This document shows, piece by piece, positions 28,072-38,328 of a stretch of 64,000 nucleotides of DNA. The DNA is from Candidatus Gastranaerophilales bacterium (GTDB lineage Bacteria > Cyanobacteriota > Vampirovibrionia > Gastranaerophilales > Gastranaerophilaceae). A program made the position numbers and the translations under genes. The stretch covers positions 23,121 through 87,120 of the forward strand of contig CALVDX010000008.1 of NCBI GenBank assembly GCA_944326425.1, read 5' to 3'. Position 1 is the first letter of the stretch, and each line of letters begins with the position of its first letter. The notes beneath the pieces were generated by a model. It saw only the letters and a list, made by a program, of their open reading frames with translations. It searched no databases and was not told the DNA's origin.

Positions 28072-29460
28072 ATGAAAATATTAGCTTATTCTCTAACAAA
28101 TAAAACTTACAATTCTCACGGTACTGCTTTTTCAGGAAAAGTTCCCAAAGTAAAATCTGTAAAAAATGCAAAAGAAGCAGTAGCTGTTGCTGCTTCCGCT
28201 GCTATTGCAGGTATTGCCGGCACCGCAGGTGTACCGGAAGAAATTTCTGATAAAACATTTTTGGAAGATCCTGCAATAAAATATTTTGTAAAAGAACAGT
28301 TAAAGAAATATCTCGGGCAGGAAATGTATGCAGTAGTTCAGGATAATTTTCAGAATTCTCCTGAATTAATGGATAGTTATCTGAAGTATAAAATAAAAAT
28401 GTTGGTCATGGATTCCGGAGAATTAGCCGAGACAAAAGCAGAATATTTAAAAGAAGCATCAAAGGAAATTATTCTTGAACGGATTAAAAAAGGCCCTGAA
28501 GCTCTATCTGATATAGGTTTTAATTCCGGTACAGCGGAGTATTCTAATCTTGTTATAACTCCGGAGACCTTGTGGTGTGCAAAAGAAATAGGTTTATCTT
28601 TAAAACAATTTGCTAAATTAACCGGCTGCTCATACCAAACTGTTTTATCAAAAAGTATTGAGTACGGAACTACAATTCATACCCCTGGTGTAACAGCAAG
28701 ATACCGTTATTTATCACAGCAGGAAGAAGATATCAGAGCATATATTAAAGCGGGGTATACACTGTCCGAACTTAAATATATGTATGGAACGTCAGAGAGT
28801 GTGATGTTAAGGTTGTTGAAGCAATTTGGAATACGTCCGGATCTACAAAACCTGAACAGTACGGAAGAAATTAATGATGAAGAGCTTTTAAAATTGTGGA
28901 AAAAAGGAATACCGGCAAGAGAAATGGCAAAAAAGTTAGGATGTTATTATGAAACAATTGCAGGAAGACTGTGCAAACTGGGGTTAGAAATAAACAATGA
29001 ATTAGAAATAGATTATATTAATAAAACCCTAACCGCTGAAATCCTTAGTGAATGTGTAGAACAAGGAATGTCAGGTATGGCAATTGCAGAAAAATTCGGA
29101 TGCAGAGCTCCGGAAGTTTATAAGAAGTTAAGAGAATACAATATTTTAACAACGGCTCAAAAAAGGCATAAAAATAATTCAGCGATTACAGACGAAGATA
29201 TAATTGAATGTTACAAAAACGGTATGAATGCGGAAAGTATTGCAAACAAATTTAACTCTTCCCGTTCATATATAAGCCTTCGGATAAAGAGACTTAATTT
29301 GTCGCAAAAGTTTAAAGAACAACTAACAAAAGATAATTTACTGATAAAGTTTGTAAAAAAGGGTGTGCCTTTTGATATGATTGCGTATTACCTGAAGTAT
29401 CCTTCAAGCGGGGCTGTATCGGAAAGACTTGCAGAGTTAAAAAAGTATATGGATTTCTAG
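28072..29460 (+). CDS. Protein with six tandem helix-turn-helix units, unknown function
   Basis: A 462-aa protein. After an N-terminal part with TAFSGK and an Ala-rich stretch (about 35-55), six HTH-like units recur every 47-54 residues, starting near residues 172, 226, 277, 331, 383 and 430. Each follows a G-h-s-x-x-x-h-A-x-x-h-G-x-S plan (for example KGIPAREMAKKLGCYYETI and NGMNAESIANKFNSSRSYI), resembling resolvase or sigma-region-4 HTHs. No catalytic domain is visible. It should contact a long or repeated DNA site. AGGA precedes the ATG. Divergent from pilT and upstream of tuf, with no operon partner. Confidence 0.75.
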   Translation: MKILAYSLTNKTYNSHGTAFSGKVPKVKSVKNAKEAVAVAASAAIAGIAGTAGVPEEISDKTFLEDPAIKYFVKEQLKKYLGQEMYAVVQDNFQNSPELMDSYLKYKIKMLVMDSGELAETKAEYLKEASKEIILERIKKGPEALSDIGFNSGTAEYSNLVITPETLWCAKEIGLSLKQFAKLTGCSYQTVLSKSIEYGTTIHTPGVTARYRYLSQQEEDIRAYIKAGYTLSELKYMYGTSESVMLRLLKQFGIRPDLQNLNSTEEINDEELLKLWKKGIPAREMAKKLGCYYETIAGRLCKLGLEINNELEIDYINKTLTAEILSECVEQGMSGMAIAEKFGCRAPEVYKKLREYNILTTAQKRHKNNSAITDEDIIECYKNGMNAESIANKFNSSRSYISLRIKRLNLSQKFKEQLTKDNLLIKFVKKGVPFDMIAYYLKYPSSGAVSERLAELKKYMDF

Positions 29461-29542
29461 CAAGACAGCTTTTTATTGCTTTATTGCCGGAAAATAAAGG
29501 GCGTTTATTTATACCGGTATCGCTATAAACAAATTTCAACCA

Positions 29543-29570
29543 TTGACAATCATGCTTGAAACGGTATTAT
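29543..29570 (+). promoter_or_regulatory. tuf promoter
   Basis: TTGACA, a 16-nt spacer and TATTAT, about 64 nt before the tuf ATG, which has a good AAAGGAG site. Confidence 0.7.
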
Positions 29571-29633
29571 ATTACTATAACTTAATGTAAGTAAGTTAAC
29601 GTAGTATAATGAAGAGTAAAGGAGATTAATCTC

Positions 29634-30842
29634 ATGGCACGTGAAAAGTATGAACGAACCAAACCGCACGTTAACATTGGTACTATCGGCCACGTTGACC
29701 ACGGTAAAACAACATTAACAGCAGCTATTACAGGTGTTATGGCTGCAGCAGGTAAAGCTCAAGCAAAGAAATTTGACGAAATCGATGCTGCTCCTGAAGA
29801 AAAAGCAAGAGGTATAACCATTTCTACAGCGCACGTAGAATATGAAACAGATGCAAGACACTATGCACACGTTGACTGCCCGGGACACGCAGACTATGTT
29901 AAGAACATGATTACCGGTGCTGCTCAAATGGATGGAGCTATCCTTGTTGTTGCTGCAACTGACGGTGCTATGCCTCAAACTCGTGAACACATCCTTCTTG
30001 CTAGACAGGTTGGTGTTCCTAACTTAGTTGTATTCCTTAACAAATGCGACATGGTTGATGATCCGGAATTGTTAGAATTGGTTGAAATGGAAGTAAGAGA
30101 ACTTCTTTCTTCTTATGAATTCGATGGTGACAATATTCCGTTCATCCATGGTTCAGCTTTAAAAGCTTTAGAAGCTGTTCAAGCAAACCCGAATGTTCAA
30201 CGCGGTCAAGATAAATGGGTTGATAAGATTTGGGAATTAATGGATGCAGTAGATTCTTACTTCCCGACCCCTGTTCGTGACCTTGACAAACCGTTCCTGA
30301 TGCCGGTTGAAGACGTATTCTCTATCACCGGTCGTGGTACTGTTGCTACAGGTAGAGTAGAACGCGGCGTTGTTAAAGTTGGTGACGAAGTTGAATTGGT
30401 TGGTTTAGGTGAAACAAAGAAAACAACTGTTACCGGTGTTGAAATGTTCAGAAAATCTCTTGATCAAGGTCAAGCAGGTGACAACATTGGTGCATTGCTT
30501 CGTGGTATTGACAAGACTGAAATCCAACGCGGTCAAGTTCTTGCAAAACCCGGTACAATTCATCCGCACACTAAATTTACTGCTAACGTTTACGTTTTAA
30601 CCAAAGAAGAAGGCGGTCGTCACACTCCGTTCTTCCCGGGTTACAGACCTCAGTTCTACATCAGAACAACTGACGTTACCGGTTCTATCAAGTTTGATGG
30701 TGAAATGGTAATGCCTGGTGATAACGTTGTAATGGAAGTTGAACTTATCTCTCCGGTTGCTATCGAAGAAGGTATGAGATTCGCTATCCGTGAAGGCGGC
30801 AGAACAGTTGGTGCAGGTGTTGTTGATAAAATTCTTGCTTAA
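29634..30842 (+). CDS. tuf: Elongation factor Tu
   Basis: A 402-aa GTPase delivering aminoacyl-tRNA to the ribosome. G1 [10 protein letters not shown]3 [25 protein letters not shown] sequence and G4 NKCD are present, and domains 2-3 are complete up to [10 protein letters not shown]. Strongly biased codon use indicates high expression. Its own promoter and terminator make it monocistronic, separated from fusA. Confidence 0.98.
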   Translation: MAREKYERTKPHVNIGTIGHVDHGKTTLTAAITGVMAAAGKAQAKKFDEIDAAPEEKARGITISTAHVEYETDARHYAHVDCPGHADYVKNMITGAAQMDGAILVVAATDGAMPQTREHILLARQVGVPNLVVFLNKCDMVDDPELLELVEMEVRELLSSYEFDGDNIPFIHGSALKALEAVQANPNVQRGQDKWVDKIWELMDAVDSYFPTPVRDLDKPFLMPVEDVFSITGRGTVATGRVERGVVKVGDEVELVGLGETKKTTVTGVEMFRKSLDQGQAGDNIGALLRGIDKTEIQRGQVLAKPGTIHPHTKFTANVYVLTKEEGGRHTPFFPGYRPQFYIRTTDVTGSIKFDGEMVMPGDNVVMEVELISPVAIEEGMRFAIREGGRTVGAGVVDKILA

Positions 30843-30867
30843 TTAAGAATTTATCAGGTAATTAATC

Positions 30868-30900
30868 AAAGAGGGTGGCTATTGGCCCCCTCTTTTGTTT
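30868..30900 (+). terminator. tuf terminator
   Basis: AAAGAGGG / CCCTCTTT outer stem plus GGC / GCC inner stem with one unpaired T, followed by TTTTGTTT, 26 nt after the tuf stop. Confidence 0.92.
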
Positions 30901-31020
30901 TGCAATGTGATAATTATTCTCTAATCAAATTATTAAGATATGTAACAAATATATACTTTTTATATATTATTTTGTCAATTTTCTTTACAATTCTGACTTA
31001 TAATATATAAGAGGATTATT

Positions 31021-31527
31021 ATGAGCAATATTAATTTTAATCTTAATACCGGAAAAGAAGATTTTCACTCTTTAAAAGAGGCAATCTTTAAGCGTGCAAG
31101 AGAAAAAGCAGAAGCTCTTAACCGTGAAGTAAAAGAAAGCTACACTGATGATATAAAATCAGATGTAATGGAGAGTGCGCGTATTAGTGTAAGAAATAAT
31201 CCTTTTATTAATCTTTTGGAAGAACGTGAAATTGTTGAAGAAAAACAACCGGTGAAAGAGGTTAACAGACCGGAGATTTTACATTCCAGAGAAGTAAATT
31301 ATAAAAGAACAAAAACAAGACGCTTCCCGTCAAAAATAAACAATGAACTTTACACGGCTGCGGTTAGAGAAGGCATGATGCGTGAAGCAAGTGAAACAAT
31401 CAGACAAAATCAAAATGTTTTGAATAGTCTGAGATTTCTTAATACTCAGGCTGCAATTGCGCATAACAAGCCGTTTATTACCTCTGAAATTGAAGAAGCC
31501 CCGCGTGAAATTACTTTTGGGGTATAA
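31021..31527 (+). CDS. Hypothetical protein, charged, unknown function
   Basis: A 168-aa soluble, highly charged, largely helical protein (starts MSNINFNLNTGKEDFHSLKEA). Basic middle (NYKRTKTRRFPSKI) and no membrane segment. AGAGGA precedes the ATG, and TATAAT at 30999-31004 would be the -10 box. I recognise no family. Its N-terminal NINFNLNTGK resembles short F-x-G/K start motifs seen in other orphan proteins of this window. Confidence 0.7.
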   Translation: MSNINFNLNTGKEDFHSLKEAIFKRAREKAEALNREVKESYTDDIKSDVMESARISVRNNPFINLLEEREIVEEKQPVKEVNRPEILHSREVNYKRTKTRRFPSKINNELYTAAVREGMMREASETIRQNQNVLNSLRFLNTQAAIAHNKPFITSEIEEAPREITFGV

Positions 31528-31573
31528 CGTAGTACAACAATAAGATTATATCTCATTGGGGGATAAGAATAGG

Positions 31574-32161
31574 TTAATCCTCTATCGGAAGATGTGTCAT
31601 GTGTATAGGGGCAGCAAGAACGATTAACAAATCAGCGCCTGAAGCAATCGTTATATGTTCTCCCATTTTTCTTGTCGGACCGGGGCGGAATTGAAGAACA
31701 CCCATAAAGTTTCTAACAATTCCTCTATGGTAATGCGGAACTTTTATGTACGTTTCGGGGTCTGTTAAGCCGCCTCCAAAAAGGTTATTATTTGCTGTAT
31801 ATAAATATCCTTTTACCGGCAGTTTAAAACCATCCGGCAATTCCATTGTATTTATAAATATTTTCATTGAAGCGTGTGTGCCTATAATCGGTTCATTTTT
31901 TTTCTCGATATATCCGCTGAACTTTGTGCCGCTTGGAATGATTTTATGTTCATATAAGTAGATATCATTAGTTGAAACAAAATTCAAAATATCTGTTTCG
32001 TCATTATATGCTGTTGAGAATTCCTGAAGGCTAATGACAGGGATGAAGCTCCCCGCCGGGATATCAAACTCGTTGTAGCCTTTAATTTCCGGAGCCGGTA
32101 GTACCGGAATGAGCGTAAAAATAAAAATTATAACAAATGTTAAAATTTTCTTCATAATCAT
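31574..32161 (-). CDS. Secreted protein with VirB10/TrbI-like beta-domain pattern
   Basis: A 195-aa protein with a signal peptide (KKILTFVIIFIFTLIPVLPAP). The mature part has IPAGSFIPVISLQEFST, VSTNDIYLYEHKIIPSGTKFSGYI and MELPDGFKLPVKGYLY, a succession of strands with IPxGT turns that recalls the C-terminal domain of VirB10/TrbI-type envelope proteins. That likeness is by pattern only, and no conjugation gene is nearby. There is no Shine-Dalgarno; the ATG lies where transcription should start from the promoter at 32169-32197. Confidence 0.65.
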   Translation of the reverse strand: MIMKKILTFVIIFIFTLIPVLPAPEIKGYNEFDIPAGSFIPVISLQEFSTAYNDETDILNFVSTNDIYLYEHKIIPSGTKFSGYIEKKNEPIIGTHASMKIFINTMELPDGFKLPVKGYLYTANNNLFGGGLTDPETYIKVPHYHRGIVRNFMGVLQFRPGPTRKMGEHITIASGADLLIVLAAPIHMTHLPIED

Positions 32162-32168
32162 ATTTTAT

Positions 32169-32197
32169 ATTATAATAATCAGGAAGAGAAGGGGCAA
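32169..32197 (-). promoter_or_regulatory. Promoter giving a likely leaderless mRNA for the 195-aa secreted protein
   Basis: TTGCCC, a 17-nt spacer and TATAAT on the minus strand. Only 7 nt separate the -10 box from the ATG at 32161. Confidence 0.65.
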
Positions 32198-32222
32198 GTA
32201 CTATAATTTATTAGTATATTAC

Positions 32223-32251
32223 TTGACAAGAAACCCCTTTAAAGCGACAAT
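32223..32251 (+). promoter_or_regulatory. gcvTHP promoter
   Basis: TTGACA, an exact 17-nt spacer and GACAAT, 21 nt before the gcvT start. I saw no glycine riboswitch in the short leader. Confidence 0.55.
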
Positions 32252-32272
32252 CAAAAAAGAGGATTATTAAAA

Positions 32273-33376
32273 ATGACGAAACAAACATTCTTACATGATA
32301 AACATGTTAAACTCGGAGCAAAGATGGTTGATTTTGCGGGGTGGCATATGCCGGTGCAGTATACTTCCATAATAGAAGAACATAATACTGTTAGAAATGC
32401 TGTAGGTTTGTTTGATGTTTCTCATATGGGGGAAGTTATTGTTAAGGGCGAAGATGCTCTGCCCTTTTTAAATAAACTTGTTCCTCAGGATTTGACCAAA
32501 TTAGTTGAACGTAAAGCCATCTATTGCCAGATGACAAATAAGCAGGGCGGGATTATTGATGATTTAATTATTTATAAGATTGAGGATGAAAAATATCTTA
32601 TTATATTTAATGCTTCAAGAACTGATGAGGACTTGAATTGGATGGTTAGAAACAAAAAGGGGTTTAACGTTGATGTAATTAATGATTCTCATAATTACTC
32701 ACTTCTTGCCATACAGGGGCCAAAGGCTTGTGACTTAATGAAATCAATCGGACTTACGGATTTGCCGCAGTTCTTTTCAATTAAGCGTGCTGAATTATTT
32801 AATGTAAATTTGTGGGTTTCAAGAACTGGATATACCGGCGAAGATGGTGTAGAAATACTTGTGCGTAACGAGTTTTCGGAAATGCTCTGGGATAATATTC
32901 TTGATGCAGGAAAAGAGTTTGGCATAAAGCCGATAGGACTCGGAGCACGCGACACATTAAGATTGGAAGCAGCATTGCATTTATATGGTAATGATTTAGA
33001 CGAGGATACAACTCCTGTTGAGGCTGGTTTAGCCTGGTCTGTGTCCAAAAATAAAACAGATGATTATAACGGAAAAGAAATTATAATGGCACAGCTTGCC
33101 AACGGCGGGCGCAAAAAGCTTATAGGATTGAAAATGTTAGACAGAGGTATTGCGCGTCACGGGTATGAAGTGTATGATGGAGATAAGAAAATAGGTGTTA
33201 TTACAAGCGGCGGTGTTTCTCCGGTAAGAGGTGAAAATATTGCACTTGCGTACATAGAAAATTCACCGGAATATAAAATAGATTCTAAACTTGGTGTAAT
33301 GATTAGAGACAAAATATGTATGGCTCAAATTGTTAAGAAGCCATTTATTACAAAGAGAAATAAGACAGAAGTATAA
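32273..33376 (+). CDS. gcvT: Aminomethyltransferase (glycine cleavage T protein)
   Basis: Transfers the methylene group from aminomethyl-lipoyl GcvH to tetrahydrofolate, releasing ammonia. The 367-aa product has the usual length and motifs: VDFAGWHMPVQY near the start, GLFDVSHMGE, TGYTGEDGVEI and LGARDTLRLEA. First gene of gcvT-gcvH-gcvPA, with gcvH 12 nt downstream. Confidence 0.96.
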   Translation: MTKQTFLHDKHVKLGAKMVDFAGWHMPVQYTSIIEEHNTVRNAVGLFDVSHMGEVIVKGEDALPFLNKLVPQDLTKLVERKAIYCQMTNKQGGIIDDLIIYKIEDEKYLIIFNASRTDEDLNWMVRNKKGFNVDVINDSHNYSLLAIQGPKACDLMKSIGLTDLPQFFSIKRAELFNVNLWVSRTGYTGEDGVEILVRNEFSEMLWDNILDAGKEFGIKPIGLGARDTLRLEAALHLYGNDLDEDTTPVEAGLAWSVSKNKTDDYNGKEIIMAQLANGGRKKLIGLKMLDRGIARHGYEVYDGDKKIGVITSGGVSPVRGENIALAYIENSPEYKIDSKLGVMIRDKICMAQIVKKPFITKRNKTEV

Positions 33377-33388
33377 GGAGATGAAAAA

Positions 33389-33766
33389 ATGAACGAAAGC
33401 GCTTTATGCTCAAAAACTCATGAATATGTACTGGAACTTCAGGATAATCAGTATGAAATAGGTTTAACAGATTATGCAATAGAACAGCTTGGAGATATTG
33501 TTTTTGTTGAACTGCCTGAGGTTGGAGCAGAATTTGAAAAGAATGAAGTTTTTGCTACCATAGAGTCAGTAAAAGCAGCCTCCGAGGTTTATATGCCAAT
33601 CAGCGGAAAAGTTATTGCTGTTAATGAAGCGATAGCTGACTCCCCTGAAACACTAAATGATGAAACAGCCGAAGACAAGTGGTTTATTAAAATTGAATCA
33701 GATGCGGATCAGGTAGAATTTGCTGATTTGCTTGATTATTCTGATTACAAAGAGGAAGTAGAGTAG
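33389..33766 (+). CDS. gcvH: Glycine cleavage system H protein
   Basis: A 125-aa lipoyl carrier that shuttles the aminomethyl group between P, T and L proteins. The lipoylation site is the Lys in TIESVKAASEVY, about residue 61. GLTDYAIEQLGDIVFVELPEVG and GKVIAVNEAIADSPE are typical family blocks. AAGGAG precedes the ATG. Confidence 0.96.
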   Translation: MNESALCSKTHEYVLELQDNQYEIGLTDYAIEQLGDIVFVELPEVGAEFEKNEVFATIESVKAASEVYMPISGKVIAVNEAIADSPETLNDETAEDKWFIKIESDADQVEFADLLDYSDYKEEVE

Positions 33767-33768
33767 GT

Positions 33769-35016
33769 ATGGATAATTTTTTAGCGCATAACGATGAAAC
33801 CAGAGCTTTAATGCTCAAAGATATTAATTGTAATACGGTTGATGATTTATTTAAACAAATTCCTAATATTATAAAAGAATTTAAGCTGTCTAATCCGTTA
33901 AATGAGTTAGATACTCAAAAAGAGATAAAAAGGATGGCTAATAAAAATAATACCGGTTATATTTCTTTTCTTGGTGCCGGAGCTTATAATAAATTTATTC
34001 CTGCGGCGGTTAGTTATGTTGCTGAAAGATTTGAGTTTTTAACGGCGTATACTCCGTATCAGCCGGAAATCTCACAGGGAACACTGCAAATTATTTATGA
34101 GTTTCAGTCTATGATTTGCAGATTGACAGGTATGGATATAGCTAATGCTTCAATGTATGATGTTTCTACGGCTGCTGCTGAAGCAATTCTTATGAGTATG
34201 CGTATAACTAAAAAAAATAAGGTTTTGATTTCTAATAAAATAAATCCCCAATATAAAGAGGTTATCAAAACTTATTTATGGGCTGGCGATTTTGATGCAG
34301 AATGGTTTGATTCCATTCCGGATAACCTGGCAGAGTATTCTGCAGTTGTTTATCAAAATCCGGATTTTTATGGCGAACTTACTGAAATAAATAAATTAAA
34401 CGGCGCTGCAGGTAATCCGTTACTTATTGTTATTCAGGATTTGGCGGCGCTTTCTGTAATTGCTCCTCCGGTGAATGCTGATATTGTGGTTGGTGATGTT
34501 CAGCCTGCAGGAATTCCTGTTTGGTTTGGCGGTCCGCATGCCGGATATATGGCTTGTAAGGAAAAATATTTAAGACAAATGCCGGGGCGTATTGTTGGAC
34601 GCACAGTTGATGCCGATGGTAAACAGGCTTTTACTCTTACTATTCAGACAAGAGAGCAGCACATCAAGCGTGAAAAAGCAACGAGTAACATTTGTTCAAA
34701 TCAGTCACTTGTTGCCCTTATGACGACACTGTACCTTTCTCTTATGGGGGAAAATGGTTTTAAGCAGGCCGGGCTTTTATCGGCTAAACGGGCGCATTCT
34801 CTTTCTGAAAAGCTTGCTAAAATTGGTATAAAAACATTAAATAGAGATTTTTATGATGAGTTTACGGTAGAAGTTGCCGATGCTGATGATACATTAAAAC
34901 GTTTGAAAGAAAACGGAATAATAGGCGGGCTTAAGCTTTCGGATACTAAAATCCTTGTATGCGCTACTGAAATTATATCAGAGAGTGATATTGATAAATA
35001 TGTAAGCAGCTTATAG
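33769..35016 (+). CDS. gcvPA: Glycine dehydrogenase (decarboxylating) subunit 1
   Basis: Alpha subunit of the split P protein. The 415-aa product is a little shorter than the usual 440-450. It has GAGAYNKFIPAAVSYVAERFEFLTAYTPYQPEISQG, with the family's typical N-terminal block, and GGPHAGYMA. The PLP-binding lysine of the P protein lies in subunit 2, which should follow as gcvPB; instead the next gene is on the opposite strand. lpd is also absent. The system must be completed from elsewhere. It starts 2 nt after gcvH. Confidence 0.93.
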   Translation: MDNFLAHNDETRALMLKDINCNTVDDLFKQIPNIIKEFKLSNPLNELDTQKEIKRMANKNNTGYISFLGAGAYNKFIPAAVSYVAERFEFLTAYTPYQPEISQGTLQIIYEFQSMICRLTGMDIANASMYDVSTAAAEAILMSMRITKKNKVLISNKINPQYKEVIKTYLWAGDFDAEWFDSIPDNLAEYSAVVYQNPDFYGELTEINKLNGAAGNPLLIVIQDLAALSVIAPPVNADIVVGDVQPAGIPVWFGGPHAGYMACKEKYLRQMPGRIVGRTVDADGKQAFTLTIQTREQHIKREKATSNICSNQSLVALMTTLYLSLMGENGFKQAGLLSAKRAHSLSEKLAKIGIKTLNRDFYDEFTVEVADADDTLKRLKENGIIGGLKLSDTKILVCATEIISESDIDKYVSSL

Positions 35017-35102
35017 TTTAACATAGCTATAGTACTCGCTGCATTGGGAATGTGAATATCTATTTTTATGTAAAAGCCATTTGGGGTGAAGTGGAGTTAT
35101 AA

Positions 35103-35549
35103 TTACATTTCTATTTTACAAACGCTCGAATCGCCGAGATACTTATTCCAAACCTTAAGTACAGGACTATTTTGTGCTTCTTCAAGAGTCATATTTTCAT
35201 ATTTTTTTGGATTTTTTGCCGCGTCAAGCGCTTCTTTTTCCATTACCGTATATATTTCGCGAACCTGCTCTCCTGAAAAACTGCAATTGACCGTTGATTT
35301 GAAGTTTAATTCTTTAAATTCTACTATTTCTCTGTATTTGCAAGTGTATCCATCCCATCCGACAATATTTTTTGTCACTTTTGAGGTAACACCGTCTACT
35401 TCTATTTCATCAACACTTTTAAACTCAGAACAGTTTTTAAATGCGTTCATAAATTCGGCAGTATTATCGATTACAGATTTTTCCTGCGCCAGTGCAATAC
35501 ATCCGCAAGCAATAATAACTGATAAAAATACCAGAATTTTTTTATTCAT
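35103..35549 (-). CDS. Small secreted protein, unknown function
   Basis: A 148-aa protein with a signal peptide (MNKKILVFLSVIIACGCIALAQ) and a mature domain with four Cys (NCSE, YTCKY, NCSF, VCKIEM) that may form disulfides. I chose the ATG at 35549; an in-frame TTG at 35558 lies closer to the AAAGG. It overlaps the 3' end of atpC, so it is probably co-transcribed with atpD-atpC. No family recognised; export to the periplasm or outside is inferred from the signal. Confidence 0.7.
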   Translation of the reverse strand: MNKKILVFLSVIIACGCIALAQEKSVIDNTAEFMNAFKNCSEFKSVDEIEVDGVTSKVTKNIVGWDGYTCKYREIVEFKELNFKSTVNCSFSGEQVREIYTVMEKEALDAAKNPKKYENMTLEEAQNSPVLKVWNKYLGDSSVCKIEM

Positions 35550-35934
35550 GGTTTGCAACCTTTAATCTTGTCATTGCCCGTGCAAGAGCCATTTCTGCCC
35601 GTGTTACATCCATCTGGACATTAGATTTAGACAAACGTTCTTCTGCCCGCGCTTTTGCTTCTTTAGCCCTTTTGACATCAATATCTGCTTCTGCTTCACA
35701 GGCATTAGTAAGAATAACAGCGTTGTCATTGCTGAATTGAAAAATTCCGCCCATCGTTGCATAATAGTGGTTTTCATTGTTAATGACAACTTTTGTAACA
35801 CCGATAGCCAGAGGTGTTGTTACCGGCTGTCTGCCCGGCAAAACACCAATAGCTCCTTCCGAACCGGTAACCTGAATTTCATCAGCATTACCGTCATATA
35901 TTAATCTGTTATGTGTAATAATTTTTAGATGCAT
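35542..35934 (-). CDS. atpC: ATP synthase F1 epsilon subunit
   Basis: A 130-aa subunit with the N-terminal beta sandwich (LKIITHNRLIYDGNADEIQVTGSEGAIGVLPG) and C-terminal helical hairpin (AKARAEERL...ARAMTRLKVANHE) that regulates rotation. It lies 2 nt after atpD. These two form a separate unit without alpha, gamma, delta or Fo genes. Confidence 0.95.
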   Translation of the reverse strand: MHLKIITHNRLIYDGNADEIQVTGSEGAIGVLPGRQPVTTPLAIGVTKVVINNENHYYATMGGIFQFSNDNAVILTNACEAEADIDVKRAKEAKARAEERLSKSNVQMDVTRAEMALARAMTRLKVANHE

Positions 35935-35936
35935 AA

Positions 35937-37358
<1,422 letters not shown>

Positions 37359-37370
37359 TTAAACATGCTA

Positions 37371-37399
37371 ATTTTAGCACAAACAATTTTCTTCTGCAA
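37371..37399 (-). promoter_or_regulatory. atpD-atpC promoter
   Basis: TTGCAG, an exact 17-nt spacer and TAAAAT on the minus strand, 24 nt before the atpD ATG. It supports independent transcription of the pair. Confidence 0.65.
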
Positions 37400-37426
37400 T
37401 CTTATCTTAATTAAAATTGCAATAAT

Positions 37427-38326
37427 TTATTTAAGAACAATTTCTCCAACAACTTCTCCATGGATGGTTTTAATAGTTTTGTCATACGGAAAATAACCCC
37501 ATCCCAGTCGGGTCAGGTGTTCAAGAAGAGCAATTCTTCGGGCCTCCATACTGCAGTCTATTACTTTAATTCCAGTACAGCAATTATTTTCAGTGTTGTA
37601 TACGATGCAAAGACCTCCCGCGCCTACTTTTGCTATTAATTTTTTATTAGCCTGCATTATTTCTGTATCAAGCCGGTTTTCACCGCCAATGATGTAGGGG
37701 TTGTTAATAAAGGCTGATTTTATAATTTTGTATTGAGGGTCTGAAAACATGTTTTTGTAACCTAAAACCATGTTTTTAAGCGGCATTGATAATATAGGTA
37801 CTCCGCAGCCGTCTTTTGTTACCGGATATTCTTCAGTAATTTCGCATAATTTATTTATTCGATCTTTTACTAGTTGTTGCAGCGGATGGGTTTTATCATC
37901 ATAATTTTTTGTATCCCAATTATTTACTTTGCAAATAGCAAGAAATAATAAATGTTTACCTGCACAGTTGTTATATAGTTCATTCGGTTCTATACCTTTA
38001 GTTTTAAGATTAAAATCTGAAATTTTTGATAAAGGCCGGTGTATTCCACATTTTAAATCTGATAATTTTAGCCCGAATTTGTTCAAAAGAGATGCTGCAA
38101 TTTTTATATGGCACTCTTCACCGGCGTGTGAGGCGCAGATGAGTGCAATTTCTTCTGATGTTAAGTCGAAGGTTTTAGGAATATCAAAATCAATCATTAA
38201 CGTTGCCTGAAGAGGTTTTGCACAGGAACGTAAATAATAGGCGGTATTAATTCCTCTTTCTCCGTCTGAAAATTCTATTAAATGTTCTTCTTCTGTCAGT
38301 CCGTCTCTAATATATTGCAGTATCAT
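37427..38326 (-). CDS. Asparaginase_II-family (Rhizobium etli type) L-asparaginase
   Basis: A 299-aa protein of the family typified by the R. etli inducible asparaginase, unrelated to E. coli AnsA/AnsB. Active-site type residues are visible: Ser and Lys in RSCAKPLQA, Cys and Lys in NNCAGKH, and Cys in KDGCGVP. CASHAGEE is also typical. It would release ammonia and aspartate from asparagine. It starts 2 nt after the stop of the 248-aa gene, so the two form a unit. The Shine-Dalgarno is weak. Confidence 0.87.
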   Translation of the reverse strand: MILQYIRDGLTEEEHLIEFSDGERGINTAYYLRSCAKPLQATLMIDFDIPKTFDLTSEEIALICASHAGEECHIKIAASLLNKFGLKLSDLKCGIHRPLSKISDFNLKTKGIEPNELYNNCAGKHLLFLAICKVNNWDTKNYDDKTHPLQQLVKDRINKLCEITEEYPVTKDGCGVPILSMPLKNMVLGYKNMFSDPQYKIIKSAFINNPYIIGGENRLDTEIMQANKKLIAKVGAGGLCIVYNTENNCCTGIKVIDCSMEARRIALLEHLTRLGWGYFPYDKTIKTIHGEVVGEIVLK

Positions 38327-38328
38327 TG

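Noticed and set aside
32198..32272. Glycine riboswitch before gcvT
   Set aside because: The leader downstream of the promoter is about 20 nt, far too short for the aptamer.
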